Source: Dysgonomonas sp. 25
GTDB taxonomy: Bacteria > Bacteroidota > Bacteroidia > Bacteroidales > Dysgonomonadaceae
Assembly (NCBI RefSeq): GCF_010501075.1
Contig: NZ_QVMN01000003.1
Location: forward strand, 324,292 to 388,291
DNA length: 64,000 bases
Direction of reading: 5' to 3'
A model generated the notes under the pieces. That model was given only the letters and a program-made list of their open reading frames with translations. It did not search any database and was not told where the DNA came from. Below are positions 18,559 to 27,601 of the stretch, piece after piece. A program made the position numbers and the translations under genes. Within the stretch, counting starts at the first letter, position 1; each line of letters starts with the position of its first letter.

Positions 18559-20022
18559 TCAGTCAAGTTCACTTACACCACTGATCCCGTTCCGGTTGAA
18601 CAATAGCCGGTATTTGTAATAATAAATTTCCTTATTTGATTCGCACGATAGTATAATATACAGGGGATACTCTTTCGAACCTGTCGTTTCCTTAAACCCG
18701 TTTTCTTCATCAGGCAAATACAATGTAAGGGTAGGATCGTCCGTCTTACGGATGAAATGCATGATATTGAACACCGTAATATCATTGATCCCCTCCACAT
18801 GGTATTGGTTATACTTTTCTATATCCTCGAGCGACAGGTGCACCAATTTGCGGTACAGGATAACCTTCTCGCCATACGCCTCATTCTCTGCTTCGACGAG
18901 GGGCGAACGGTTGCGCATGTTGAGGATCTCCTCGGGAACTTTCGTTTCCGGCATAAAGTCGAACGCCTCTTTTGTCCACCCTATTTCCTGATTGCGGATT
19001 TTCAGACGGCGTTTATTGTCGAAATACTTCCGGCTCATATGCGAAGTGAAGTAATAACGCGTCACTTCCTTGATGCGGTCTTTGAACATATAGCTTATGA
19101 CCAGAATCACGAATAAGTCCATGGTGAAGTTGCCATACCGCTGCGTCGCAAAAAAAGTGACGAGTGTGGCGAATATCATCGCTATTCCCGCAGCTATGCT
19201 GTATAATACCTGTTCGGCAAAAGCTCCGTCTTTCTTTTTTATTGTCTGCAGATAGAGGTCGCTTTCGACAAACTTTTTAAGGATATTCCGTTTGATGATC
19301 AGCAATTTGTTGTGCTCCTCGTTCCCCTCCACGGGCAGGTTGAAGCCCATTTTGCGTTTATGCTCGTCTTCCTTGCCCATCAATCCGGTGAGGATGGGCA
19401 TAATCTTATCGTAGTACTCCTTTCCTTTGAATTTCTTCATCAGGAAATAGGCGTGCTGCTCGATAACATTTCCTACGAACTCGTCTCCGAAGAGAAACGT
19501 GTGATATTCTTTATCCGGGATATTCCCCTCTTTCAATAAATCGTACAGTCCCCTGTATCGGAGGACGATTTGCCAGCTAAGTGATGCAAACTCGTTGATG
19601 CGCGAAATGGCCTCATCTTCGCTTTTCAGTTTGCTTATCAATACTGCTTCGTCGCGGAGGGCGCTTTTCATGATGCACGAAAACATCTTCACCTGTGAAG
19701 TGTAGTGCTCTATGGTTTCGGCATCCCCGGGTTGCGCCGCCAATGATTCTATAGCCTTTTGCATATAAAACAAAGGCCCTTCGGGTGTGTCCAATATTCC
19801 CCGGAGGGTATAAGTCGGCGTTATAAGTCGCAGATATGTTTTTACGTCGCGGTAGAAGCGGTTTTTGTCGTACGTGTCGCGGTTTATGTCGAGGCTGTTG
19901 GGCAGGAAAAGCCAGGTATTGATTTTGAATTCATTTATTTCCTGCGGATCATTATCCGGCACGAATCCTGTTTTGAACTCGAACGAATAATTGTCATGTA
20001 TTTTTACCTGCGGATTTATCAT
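18559..20022 (-). CDS. Large membrane protein of unknown function
   Basis: 487 aa. The N-terminal half is soluble, with many charged helices. Two adjacent transmembrane helices lie at about 270-310 (YSIAAGIAMIFATLVTFF and MDLFVILVISYMF), then a soluble C-terminal half rich in Tyr and acidic residues. I do not recognise the family. It overlaps the CYTH gene upstream by 29 bp, and that gene abuts the DUF4831 gene, so the three form one minus-strand operon. The coupling suggests a shared process, perhaps linked to a phosphorylated or nucleotide substrate of the CYTH enzyme, but this is inference only. Confidence 0.8.
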   Translation of the reverse strand: MINPQVKIHDNYSFEFKTGFVPDNDPQEINEFKINTWLFLPNSLDINRDTYDKNRFYRDVKTYLRLITPTYTLRGILDTPEGPLFYMQKAIESLAAQPGDAETIEHYTSQVKMFSCIMKSALRDEAVLISKLKSEDEAISRINEFASLSWQIVLRYRGLYDLLKEGNIPDKEYHTFLFGDEFVGNVIEQHAYFLMKKFKGKEYYDKIMPILTGLMGKEDEHKRKMGFNLPVEGNEEHNKLLIIKRNILKKFVESDLYLQTIKKKDGAFAEQVLYSIAAGIAMIFATLVTFFATQRYGNFTMDLFVILVISYMFKDRIKEVTRYYFTSHMSRKYFDNKRRLKIRNQEIGWTKEAFDFMPETKVPEEILNMRNRSPLVEAENEAYGEKVILYRKLVHLSLEDIEKYNQYHVEGINDITVFNIMHFIRKTDDPTLTLYLPDEENGFKETTGSKEYPLYIILSCESNKEIYYYKYRLLFNRNGISGVSELD

Positions 20023-20500
20023 GCCCGTCTTTCCATTTATTATACGGATTCCTTGTCAACGATGCGTTATAATAGCGCTTGTCTCCTGTGACTTCCTTGC
20101 CGAGCCATGCGGGATGGGCGAAGGCTTCCTTTTCGTCTTGCAATTCGATTTCGGCAATAACCAACCCGTCGTTCTCGCCCGAAAATTCGTCTACTTCGAA
20201 CAGGTGATTGTCTACTTTAACAAGATAGCGAATTTTGTCGATTACTCCCGGTTCGCAGAGTTTAATTAACATTTGCGCTTCGGCTACAGGGATTTCCTTT
20301 TCCCACTCGAAGCGGGTTGTACCCGATTCATTGCTTATCCCTTTGATGGTGATATATGCCTGTTCACCCGAAATGCGTATGCGTACCGTCCGTTCCGGCA
20401 CCGAAGACAGATAGCCTTGTACAATATGCAGGCTTTTATAAGCCTCCTGCTTGTAGCTGTCGCTTGCGACGAGGAACTTCCGTTCGGTTTCGGTGTGCAT
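19994..20500 (-). CDS. CYTH-domain protein (triphosphate tunnel metalloenzyme)
   Basis: 168 aa. The family hallmark E-x-E-x-K is at residues 4-8 (ETERK). Alternating charged strands (RTVRIRIS, AYITIKG, RFEWEKEIP, FEVDEFSG, VIAEIEL) build the eight-strand tunnel that binds triphosphates and metal ions. Family members are inorganic triphosphatases, thiamine triphosphatases or class IV adenylate cyclases; short bacterial forms like this are most often tripolyphosphatases. The start ATG shares one base with the stop of the upstream DUF4831 gene (TAATG), and the end overlaps the membrane-protein gene, so all three are translationally linked. Confidence 0.88.
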   Translation of the reverse strand: MHTETERKFLVASDSYKQEAYKSLHIVQGYLSSVPERTVRIRISGEQAYITIKGISNESGTTRFEWEKEIPVAEAQMLIKLCEPGVIDKIRYLVKVDNHLFEVDEFSGENDGLVIAEIELQDEKEAFAHPAWLGKEVTGDKRYYNASLTRNPYNKWKDGHDKSAGKNT

Positions 20501-21576
20501 TACTGTATCTGCTTGATTGAACCGAGTTCGGGGTAGAAAATGATTTTTACAGTTCGCTTGTTGTCACCCAATTGGTTAGGCGACAAAACATCCTGTGTGC
20601 CATATTGTGCTACCTCGCATTCGGTATCGACATAATCCTTACCATTGAAAACAACTTTCAATGCGGCTTTGTTCGGAATGTTATATATCAGCCCCTTCGA
20701 GAATTTTTTCTCCATAGCTTGCTGTTCCTTTGCCGATAGATACACTTCGGGGCGAGGATCTTTGTTTTGCAGCGAGACATAAACGGGAGCACCCGAGAGG
20801 TCGTTCGCTTCCACTACGCCCAGTTTGGACGAAAAGCGGAAAATGATTTCCTTATCGATATTTTTCTTATCCGGCACAATGCTAAATGTCTTTGTCCCCG
20901 TTTCTACGATTTCCGTCCCGATAAACATGGCTGTCAAAGCTTTCTCCTGCTGGTCGAGCTGTTCCATTACCAATTTGTAGGCATTGCCGTCGGGCGGCAT
21001 GTTGTCGGCTTCGCCGGTGAGTATATTCGTGCGGCTTTCGCGTAGGCGGTATATCTGTTTCGCTATCAATTCGGCCTGTTTGGCTGTCGAGCCTGCGCGA
21101 AGTATTTCTTCGGACAAGAACGTATTCGGGTTCGGTAATTCTTCGGTGATTATTTCGGTTTTAGCCTTTCGCACCTCTTGTGTTGTGGCTGTGTAATCAT
21201 CGTTGATGGCGCATATCAATCCTTCTTCCGAGAGGCTGACAAATGCTGCCGGATTATTCGGGCGGAATTCTACCAGATAAGAATTGTCCTTGTCGGGAAT
21301 GCCGCGCGTAGAAGTTTCTATCTTGTCTAATGTATAAACGACCTCATTTTCGGTCGTAGGGTTTGTGATGTTGAGATAGCGCTCGGCGTATTGATAAAAG
21401 TCGCCGGCTTTGCGTGTCGTTTTTGTGTACGAAACGGTGATGTCTATTGCTGTTTTGGGCAGCGAATAGGTAACGCCATAGTCGTTTGCTTTCACAGCGC
21501 TTGTCTGCACGATGTTTTGCGCCGAAAGGGAGGTGCCGGCAAATAACAATGCCCCGAGGAATATATATAATTTCAT
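20500..21576 (-). CDS. DUF4831 family secreted protein
   Basis: 358 aa from the ATG at 21576, which gives a signal peptide (MKLYIFLGALLFAG to SLSAQ); the upstream in-frame start adds ten polar residues in front of it. The body matches my memory of Bacteroidota DUF4831: a beta-rich N-terminal domain with VTYSLPKTAIDITVSY near residues 34-49, a central GLICAINDDY, and a C-terminal GLIYNIP and Y-G-x-Q-D-V-L-S-P end. It probably acts in the periplasm or outer membrane. It is the first gene of a three-gene unit with the CYTH protein and the membrane protein. Function unknown. Confidence 0.85.
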   Translation of the reverse strand: MKLYIFLGALLFAGTSLSAQNIVQTSAVKANDYGVTYSLPKTAIDITVSYTKTTRKAGDFYQYAERYLNITNPTTENEVVYTLDKIETSTRGIPDKDNSYLVEFRPNNPAAFVSLSEEGLICAINDDYTATTQEVRKAKTEIITEELPNPNTFLSEEILRAGSTAKQAELIAKQIYRLRESRTNILTGEADNMPPDGNAYKLVMEQLDQQEKALTAMFIGTEIVETGTKTFSIVPDKKNIDKEIIFRFSSKLGVVEANDLSGAPVYVSLQNKDPRPEVYLSAKEQQAMEKKFSKGLIYNIPNKAALKVVFNGKDYVDTECEVAQYGTQDVLSPNQLGDNKRTVKIIFYPELGSIKQIQ

Positions 21577-21809
21577 AACCAAATGCGTTTTTGAGTTATA
21601 CGACATACAAATCTAAGGATTTTTTTTTGAAATAATAGAAAAGTCTTTTTTTTCATGTTAAAATTCAGGAAAGGATAATTATATCCGAATATTTCCTTTA
21701 TCTTTGCGGTATTGCAGGGATAAAACGAACGTATAAATAATGCATCGAACCGATACAATATTTTCAATTATGCAATTCTATATCAATATTTTACTTGATG
21801 TAAAATATT

Positions 21810-22181
21810 CACACACACACACACACACACACGAAATATAATAAATATTTCGGATTAATCCAAGGTTTTAAGGGAAAAAGTTACTTCGCCCTGCGGGCAG
21901 TTACTTCGTGCTTTGCACAGTTACAAGTTACAAGAAATAACTTGCGAGCTGTTGTATGGCTTTGCCCCCACTCGTCACTCGTAACTTGTAACTCGTCTAC
22001 TAAAAGATATGCTTGTGTTAATGTCAGGGGTATATCCGGCTGCGACAGCCATACCTACCTCCCCCCAGCCCCCTCCGCGAGAGGGGGAGCGAGGGGCTGT
22101 CTTTCAGTTAACAGCAGGCCCCCTCAATCCCTTGAAGGGGGAAGTATATCATCCTCTTCTATCAACAATAGAACTTTTGTA
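21810..22181 (+). repeat. FISUMP leader core, copy 2 with (CA)11 tract
   Basis: Inverted relative to copies 1 and 3 and nearly identical to copy 1 over about 370 bp. The dinucleotide tract is 21810-21832, one unit shorter than in copy 1. Confidence 0.85.
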
Positions 22182-22246
22182 GGGACACACCTGCGTGTGC
22201 GCCCGCGAATCGATATATCGGGCAGACACATAGGTCTGCCCCTACA
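22178..22246. repeat. Two-hairpin palindromic element, copy 2
   Basis: The perfect hairpin GGGCAGAC/GTCTGCCC lies at about 22220-22241. The other hairpin is partly decayed (CACAC/GTGTG remains at 22186-22198). Terminal TGTAGGG and CCCTACA arms are present. Reversed relative to copy 3. Confidence 0.75.
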
Positions 22247-22254
22247 TAAAATCG

Positions 22255-22286
22255 CAGCGAGCTGCCTCGCTCCGTTTCGGGATGAC
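22255..22286 (-). repeat. GTCAT repeat (reverse copy) in leader 2
   Basis: Reads GTCATCCCGAAACGGAGCGAGGCA-like on the minus strand; same family as the copies at 16575 and 29259. Confidence 0.55.
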
Positions 22287-22589
22287 ATTTTCATGCGGAA
22301 TGATATAATGCGAACCTTCAAACACACTTCTATATATCTCACAGGCTGCCCCGTACCGACGCCCTTTTGTCCGTTCAACTTCCTTTCCTTTGGTCGTGCG
22401 GGGAAGGCCTGTCCTTTAATGCTACCTCCCCCCAACTCTCCGAAGGGGGAAATAGATTCCAGTCTGTTTTACAAGTCAATTAATAATGCTGCTCTCCTAA
22501 GCCTCCCCCACGGGGAGGTTTGGTGGGGCTCAAACAAACACCATTTATTCACCTTGCCTTACGGGGCATCAAAACGAAATCAAAAAAAA

Positions 22590-23105
22590 ATGAGAACGAT
22601 GAGAAGAACTAAAACAAAGAGCAAAAACCTCAACCATTTCAAGACGGCTATACTAATTATAGCCTTGACATTTGCAGGCAACATGTGCGTAGTGAATGCG
22701 CAAGCGACTATCGGCAGCGGCGAACGCCCCAACAAGGGGGCGCTGCTCGACCTGAAAGAGACAAATGCCGACGATTCATCGACCAAAGGGTTTATCCTGC
22801 CAAGGGTAAAGCTCACCGACCTGAACAACCTCTTTCCGATGTTCGAATCCGATGGCAATGAAGGATACATAGATGCCGTAAAAGCGGATGAAGACAAGCT
22901 GCATACCGGGCTGATAGTCTTCAATACGAACAGTGACTTCCCTTTCTTTGTGGACGTATACGTCTGGATGGGGGATAAATGGTATCGACTACCGCGGCTT
23001 ATGCAAGTGCCTGCCGGAGAATGGTACCGGCCGATCAACGAATTATATTTTACTAACACTGCTTTTGCTGCACTTTCTGATGGACGAAAGAGCGGAAAAG
23101 CTTAA
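22590..23105 (+). CDS. FISUMP N-terminal-module protein, short paralogue
   Basis: 171 aa from the ATG at 22590. A basic N-terminus (MRTMRRTKTKSK) and a signal-type helix (TAILIIALTFAG to VNAQ) are followed by only the conserved N-terminal module: ATIGSGERPN, GALLDLK, STKGFILPRV and VYVWMGDKWY. It stops after about 50 more residues, and there is no C-terminal FISUMP domain. Over about 150 bp its DNA closely matches the start of the next gene, which begins 16 bp downstream, so it looks like a tandem duplicate that lost its tail. It may still be a functional secreted module. The same frame is open upstream through leader 2, but those codons are repeat DNA. Confidence 0.7.
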   Translation: MRTMRRTKTKSKNLNHFKTAILIIALTFAGNMCVVNAQATIGSGERPNKGALLDLKETNADDSSTKGFILPRVKLTDLNNLFPMFESDGNEGYIDAVKADEDKLHTGLIVFNTNSDFPFFVDVYVWMGDKWYRLPRLMQVPAGEWYRPINELYFTNTAFAALSDGRKSGKA

Positions 23106-23121
23106 ATAAAACCAAACCGAC

Positions 23122-24837
23122 ATGAAAAGAATCTTATTTACACACATGCTATTGCTGATGCTGCTGTCGGCAACGATGACAGGCCATGCGCAGGTAACTA
23201 TCGGCAGCGGCGAGAAGCCCAACAAAGGCGCACTGCTCGACCTGAAACAGACGAATAACGAAATATCCTCTACCAAAGGGGTTATCCTGCCAAGGGTACA
23301 GCTGACAGACCTGAACAACCTGTTTCCGATGTTTGAGAGTGATGACAACGGAGGCTATAAAAATGCCGTGAAGGCTGACGAAGACAAGCTGCATACCGGC
23401 ATGATCGTCTTTAACACGGCTTCGAGTGTATTGCTCCCCGAAGGCGTGTATATCTGGGATGGCAGCAAATGGACAAAAGGAGCAGAAGAAGCCCTCGCCA
23501 AGCTGCACCTCAGCGAGAGCCGCTTCGACCTGCCGAGTGGTAAGGATGCACGCACACTTACAGCACAGGAATTGGTTATCAACTGGATGGATGGAGCATC
23601 GCCGACCTATAACGCAGCGGCAGCCAGTGGCTTCACAGCTGTACCTTTTACGGGCAATCCGCTGACGCCTGCGACACTGACGACCTCCCCGACAACGATA
23701 AGCTTGTTGCCCGATGCGATGACCGATACGGATGTTACAGCAGCTAACCCGTGGAAGACGAAAGAAACAGAACTCTCGTTCCTCTACACCGATACAGATG
23801 AAGATGGCAACTCCAAGGAAAAGATAAAAACGGTGACCATCAACCAGACTAACTTTGCGCTGAAAGTGAACAACTCGCTTGGTAACACCCAGTTTGTCTA
23901 TCTTACTGCCGCTGCGGCGAACTTCGATGTGCAGGGAAATGTCAGATGGGTGGCGGAAATTGCAGACGAGGGAGTATTGGAATCTGTTACTCCGGCTGCA
24001 GGAGGCGAAACACTGACAGACGGTACAAACACGACCGAAAATGTGGTGCTGAGTTATACTGCCGGTTTGAGCGGCAAATACATTCTCGATGATATTACTT
24101 TCAAAGATGCAGATACTCCTAAGCGATTCGAAGATATTACTGTATCTACATTAAGCTGCAATACGTCGGAAAACGATCCCAGCATAGAAGAATGGGCAAG
24201 GCGCGCAGGCTTCACTGACGACGAGATAGCCGCCGTGCTGGAGGACGGAACCGATTCACGCATCAACACCGACAATGGTATCCAATTGCACCGCGACCAG
24301 TGTGATAGCCTTTTTCTCTCGGGCGACTTTGGCACTGCCGGACGATGGATGCTGCACAATATGCGGGCAACGAAAAATTATAATGGAGGTGCTTTGTCTT
24401 TAGATTACCCCAATAATTCGGTCGCCACCTATAACAAAGGATCGCGCATGGGACGTTTGTATAACTGGGGTGCTGCAAGCGTAGCGTGTCCTACGGGATG
24501 GTCGCTGCCCAATGCAACACAATGGTCTACCTTGCTAAGTGAGCTGCAAAACAATCATGCAATATACGGAACAAATGCAAAAGATCCTTGCCCTATGCCG
24601 GGTACAACAACTGCTACCGGAGGCAACTCTAATGTTATATCGGCAAAACTGAAACCCGGATTCAATATAATGTTTTCAGGCAGCAGAGGGTATAGCGGTA
24701 TTGGCGGTTATGGAGGATCAGCAATGTTTCGTGTTGGAAGTGCTAGTTATATACAATCGTCAGGCGATTTCTGGATATATGGGGCTTCCGGAGGATACAC
24801 TAATTATGCATATTCCGTCCGTTGCATAAAAAACTGA
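23122..24837 (+). CDS. FISUMP-domain surface/secreted protein 2
   Basis: 571 aa. A signal peptide (MKRILFTHMLLLMLL to GHAQ) leads to the N-terminal module (VTIGSGEKPN, ALLDLKQ, GVILPRV, GVYIWDGSKW; residues 25-118). A Thr/Ser-rich beta region follows (about 120-360), including an ITVSTLSCN strand also present in FISUMP protein 1 (ITVSLISCY). The end is the C-terminal domain with LYNWGAA, CPTGWSLPNATQW and SVRCIKN. The CPNGWHLPSDR consensus is altered here (SLPNAT), so this copy may have changed specificity. It follows the short paralogue by 16 bp and shares its leader; a hairpin at 24861 ends the unit. Confidence 0.85.
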   Translation: MKRILFTHMLLLMLLSATMTGHAQVTIGSGEKPNKGALLDLKQTNNEISSTKGVILPRVQLTDLNNLFPMFESDDNGGYKNAVKADEDKLHTGMIVFNTASSVLLPEGVYIWDGSKWTKGAEEALAKLHLSESRFDLPSGKDARTLTAQELVINWMDGASPTYNAAAASGFTAVPFTGNPLTPATLTTSPTTISLLPDAMTDTDVTAANPWKTKETELSFLYTDTDEDGNSKEKIKTVTINQTNFALKVNNSLGNTQFVYLTAAAANFDVQGNVRWVAEIADEGVLESVTPAAGGETLTDGTNTTENVVLSYTAGLSGKYILDDITFKDADTPKRFEDITVSTLSCNTSENDPSIEEWARRAGFTDDEIAAVLEDGTDSRINTDNGIQLHRDQCDSLFLSGDFGTAGRWMLHNMRATKNYNGGALSLDYPNNSVATYNKGSRMGRLYNWGAASVACPTGWSLPNATQWSTLLSELQNNHAIYGTNAKDPCPMPGTTTATGGNSNVISAKLKPGFNIMFSGSRGYSGIGGYGGSAMFRVGSASYIQSSGDFWIYGASGGYTNYAYSVRCIKN

Positions 24838-24860
24838 TTAGCTTCTGCACTGCTCATACA

Positions 24861-24890
24861 GCCTCCGAAAAAGTTTCGGGGGCATTGTTT
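24861..24890 (+). terminator. Probable terminator after FISUMP protein 2
   Basis: GCCTCCGAA (24861-24869) pairs with TTCGGGGGC (24875-24883) through one G-U pair. The following T-run is weak (ATTGTTTGTC). Confidence 0.55.
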
Positions 24891-24979
24891 GTCCTTGTTT
24901 AACTTCCTTTATATAAGTGATAGGCCTCATTTTCTGTTTTTATTTACTATTTTTGTTGTAGATTAATAGAAAAAACAGA

Positions 24980-25558
24980 ATGAACACAAAGCTGAAAGGA
25001 ACCGTCTATTCGAAGGATACTGTCGAATTTACAACTGTGGCGGTGCAATATTGCTTTTTACTCGAGAGTTTCGAAGAGGCTTCAATGAATGATCTGACCG
25101 ATAAATTGTTGAAGATATTGCCTTTGCTTTACCTCAAAGCTTCGCTCGTTCCCGCGGCGGATATGGAGACCGACGACGAGCAGGAGGTTACGGTGACCGA
25201 GGAGAATTATGATTACATCCTGCACCGCTTGTATGCCGTTTTCGGGAAAGACGATATCTACCTCGAGGTTTTTATGCAGGATATGAAATACAGCGAAACG
25301 CCTATTTCGGCAAGTGTCTCCGAAGATCTGACGGATATCTATCAGGACCTGAAAAATTATATAACTATCTACGAGCGCGGCATAGAAGAGAATATGAACG
25401 ATGCGCTGGTTATCTGCACCGATAACTTCAAAGCCTATTGGGGGCAGAAATTAGTCAACGTCATGCGTGCTTTGCATCAGTTGAAATATTCGTTTGCCGA
25501 CGAATATGGCAATTACCCCGGCGAGGAAGAGGATAACGAGATGGAGGAAATATGGTAA
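24980..25558 (+). CDS. DUF5063 family protein
   Basis: 192 aa, soluble, mostly helical and strongly acidic at the C-terminus (GEEEDNEMEEIW). The VEFTTVAVQYC start, LPLLYLKAS (about 50-58) and YWGQKLVNVMRALH (about 155-168) segments fit the DUF5063 family as I remember it. Its stop overlaps the start of the exonuclease gene by 7 bp, so the two are coupled. A DUF5063 gene beside a DEDD exonuclease is an arrangement I recall from other Bacteroidota, which suggests that the two work together on nucleic acid. A TATTTTTG box (24948-24955) lies about 25 bp before the start. Confidence 0.8.
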   Translation: MNTKLKGTVYSKDTVEFTTVAVQYCFLLESFEEASMNDLTDKLLKILPLLYLKASLVPAADMETDDEQEVTVTEENYDYILHRLYAVFGKDDIYLEVFMQDMKYSETPISASVSEDLTDIYQDLKNYITIYERGIEENMNDALVICTDNFKAYWGQKLVNVMRALHQLKYSFADEYGNYPGEEEDNEMEEIW

Positions 25559-26139
25559 AAAGTATTTCGAAAGAAGAGCTGGCAGCCTTGCCTGTGGAAA
25601 CATTCCCGGGGCGGATAATTCTCATCCAGTCTCATGCCGAGGCTGAGAAAGCCGCTCAATACCTCTCCGGCTTCGACAAAGTAGGCTTCGATTCTGAAAC
25701 CCGTCCGACTTTCCGCAAAGGGAAGTTGAATAAAATAGCCCTGATACAACTTTCTACCGAGGATACCTGCTTCCTGTTCCGTACCAATATTATCGGCATA
25801 CCCGACTGTTTGTCGGATATCCTCACCAGCGACCGTATTATGAAAATAGGCGTCTCTGTGCATGATGATATATCCGCTATCAATGGCCGCCGCAAGATGC
25901 GTACCGACGATTTCATCGACCTGCAAAAGATGGTCAAGGCCTATGGCATAGAAGATGCCAGTTTGCAGCGCATCTACGCAATACTTTTCGGCAAACGCAT
26001 AACCAAAGGGCAGCGCCTGTCCAACTGGGAGACGGATGTGCTGTCGGATGCCCAAAAACAGTATGCCGCCATAGATGCATGGGCATGCCTGCGGATATAT
26101 TACGAGTTGCAGCGCATAAAGCTCGGCGGTAATAAATAG
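25552..26139 (+). CDS. 3'-5' exonuclease, DEDDy type (RNase D-like)
   Basis: 195 aa containing one DnaQ-fold exonuclease domain and no HRDC domain. The first motif D-x-E is Asp47-x-Glu49 (GFDSET), the second Asp lies in KIGVSVHDDI near residue 105, and the third motif is YAAIDAWACLRIY near 177-189. It hydrolyses nucleotides from 3' ends of RNA or DNA using two metal ions. The start ATG lies inside the end of the DUF5063 gene (7-bp overlap). Without HRDC it is unlikely to be true RNase D. Confidence 0.9.
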   Translation: MVKSISKEELAALPVETFPGRIILIQSHAEAEKAAQYLSGFDKVGFDSETRPTFRKGKLNKIALIQLSTEDTCFLFRTNIIGIPDCLSDILTSDRIMKIGVSVHDDISAINGRRKMRTDDFIDLQKMVKAYGIEDASLQRIYAILFGKRITKGQRLSNWETDVLSDAQKQYAAIDAWACLRIYYELQRIKLGGNK

Positions 26140-26298
26140 CCCTGCTGTTTTTACATCTTGACGCAAAAGATTGCTTATTTCCCTGCTTACCCTTTCAACT
26201 TCTTTTCCTTTTCAGTTGTTTATATTTTATTGACTTTCTACGGAGGATATTTGGCATATTATTTGAATATTCTTCGGCGGAAATCTACTATCGCCCGA

Positions 26299-26340
26299 TT
26301 GTCATGCTGAGCAACGCGAAGCATCTCATTCCGGCGAAGC
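26299..26340 (+). repeat. GTCATGCTGAG repeat upstream of cbpA
   Basis: GTCATGCTGAGCAACGCGAAGCATCTC-type element, a close relative of the one at 14261. It lies in the 235-bp gap between the exonuclease gene and cbpA. Confidence 0.65.
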
Positions 26341-26374
26341 AAGAAACGGACAAACAAAATAAAATATATAACAA

Positions 26375-27295
26375 ATGGCATTTATAGACTATTACAGCAT
26401 ATTGGGCGTACCCAAAAATGCCTCACAGGACGATATCAAGAAGGCTTACCGTAAGCTGGCCCGCAAATATCATCCTGATATCAACCCGAATGATGAAGAA
26501 GCGAAGCGCAAATTTCAGCAGGTGAACGAGGCAAATGAGGTGCTTAGTAACCCCGAAAACCGTAAAAAATATGACGAGTACGGCGAAAACTGGAAGCATG
26601 CCGAAGAATACGAAAAAGCCCGTCAGCAGCAAGCCCAGAATGGCGGTTTTGCCGATTACGGCAGCTTTGGCGGATTTGGTGGCGGCGGTGGAGCTTATAG
26701 TTTCTCCGGCGATGACGAAGGATTCTCCGACTTCTTCGAATCCCTGTTTGGTAACAGGGGAGGAGGCGGCTCGCGCGCACGGCGTGGCTTCAGGGGGCAG
26801 GACTATTCCGCCGAATTGCATCTGACATTGAAGGAGGCAGCCGAAACGCATAAGCGAACCCTTTCGTTGAACGGAAAGAACCTGCGTATTACCGTTCCGG
26901 CAGGGGTGGCAAACGGGCAGGTCATCAAGCTCGCAGGGCAAGGTAGCAAGGGATCGAACGGTGGCCCCGATGGCGATCTGTATATCACGTTTGTCATTGC
27001 CGAAGATCCGAAATTCAAGCGGGTGGGCGACGATTTGTATATGACAGCCTCTGTCGATCTCTACAAAGCCGTTCTTGGTGGCGAAGAAGAAATCGATACT
27101 TTCGACGGGAAAGTGAGGCTGAAAATTCCTGCCGGCACACAGAATGGGACAAAAGTCCGCCTGAAAGGCAAAGGTTTCCCGAAATATAAGCAAGACGGGA
27201 AATCCGGCGATCTGTTTATAACATATCAGATTGCAATCCCTACTCACCTGACGGAAGAGCAAAAGCAACTCTTCGAACAATTAGCCCGGTCTTAA
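26375..27295 (+). CDS. cbpA: DnaJ-family co-chaperone CbpA
   Basis: 306 aa. The J domain is at 4-70 with the HPD motif at 33-35 that stimulates DnaK ATPase. A Gly/Phe-rich linker follows (about 90-135, [12 protein letters not shown]), then two substrate-binding beta domains (about 140-300). The zinc-finger region of DnaJ is absent, so this is the type II CbpA form. cbpM follows after 18 bp, the classical cbpA-cbpM pair in which CbpM binds the J domain and inhibits it. Confidence 0.94.
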   Translation: MAFIDYYSILGVPKNASQDDIKKAYRKLARKYHPDINPNDEEAKRKFQQVNEANEVLSNPENRKKYDEYGENWKHAEEYEKARQQQAQNGGFADYGSFGGFGGGGGAYSFSGDDEGFSDFFESLFGNRGGGGSRARRGFRGQDYSAELHLTLKEAAETHKRTLSLNGKNLRITVPAGVANGQVIKLAGQGSKGSNGGPDGDLYITFVIAEDPKFKRVGDDLYMTASVDLYKAVLGGEEEIDTFDGKVRLKIPAGTQNGTKVRLKGKGFPKYKQDGKSGDLFITYQIAIPTHLTEEQKQLFEQLARS

Positions 27296-27313
27296 TCTTA
27301 AAACATTAACGCT

Positions 27314-27601
27314 ATGAACTCAGAATTGATTATCATAAAAGAATATTGCATGTATAGCAATGTCGAACCCGAATTCATCATGGATCTGGGCGAAGAGGGG
27401 CTGATCGAAATTTACATTGTCGATAACGAGCCCCATATACAGGCATCGCAATTGGAGATGCTCGAACGCTATATCCGCTGGCACTACGACCTTTCGGTCA
27501 ATGTTGCAGGCATCGATGTTATTCGCAACCTACTCGACAAAATGGACGAGATGCAGCGCGAAATAGACCGTCTGCGTGAAATTGCCCGGTTGATAGGCTA
27601 A
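27314..27601 (+). CDS. cbpM: Chaperone modulator CbpM
   Basis: 95 aa with a MerR-like fold. A short N-terminal LIIIKEYC strand, an acidic middle (MDLGEEGLIEIYIV), a helix-turn region ending RWHYDLSVNVAGIDVI, and a C-terminal coiled coil (LLDKMDEMQREIDRLREI). Directly behind cbpA it is expected to bind and regulate the CbpA J domain. Its stop codon overlaps by 4 bp the stop of the convergent FISUMP gene, with no terminator in between. Confidence 0.88.
   Translation: MNSELIIIKEYCMYSNVEPEFIMDLGEEGLIEIYIVDNEPHIQASQLEMLERYIRWHYDLSVNVAGIDVIRNLLDKMDEMQREIDRLREIARLIG

Larger units (their letters stand above)
21577..22589 (+). promoter_or_regulatory. Repeat-built leader 2 upstream of FISUMP genes 2 and 3
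   Basis: About 1 kb without a credible independent gene. Order on the plus strand: a TATCTTTG box (21699-21706), an AT-rich stretch, a (CA)11 tract (21810-21832), the shared core to about 22181, a two-hairpin element (22178-22246), a reversed GTCAT repeat (22255-22286), unrelated sequence, and CCTCCCC hairpins before the ATG at 22590. A TTG at 21942 opens a frame that runs without a stop straight into the FISUMP N-terminal gene (ending 23105). Confidence 0.65.
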
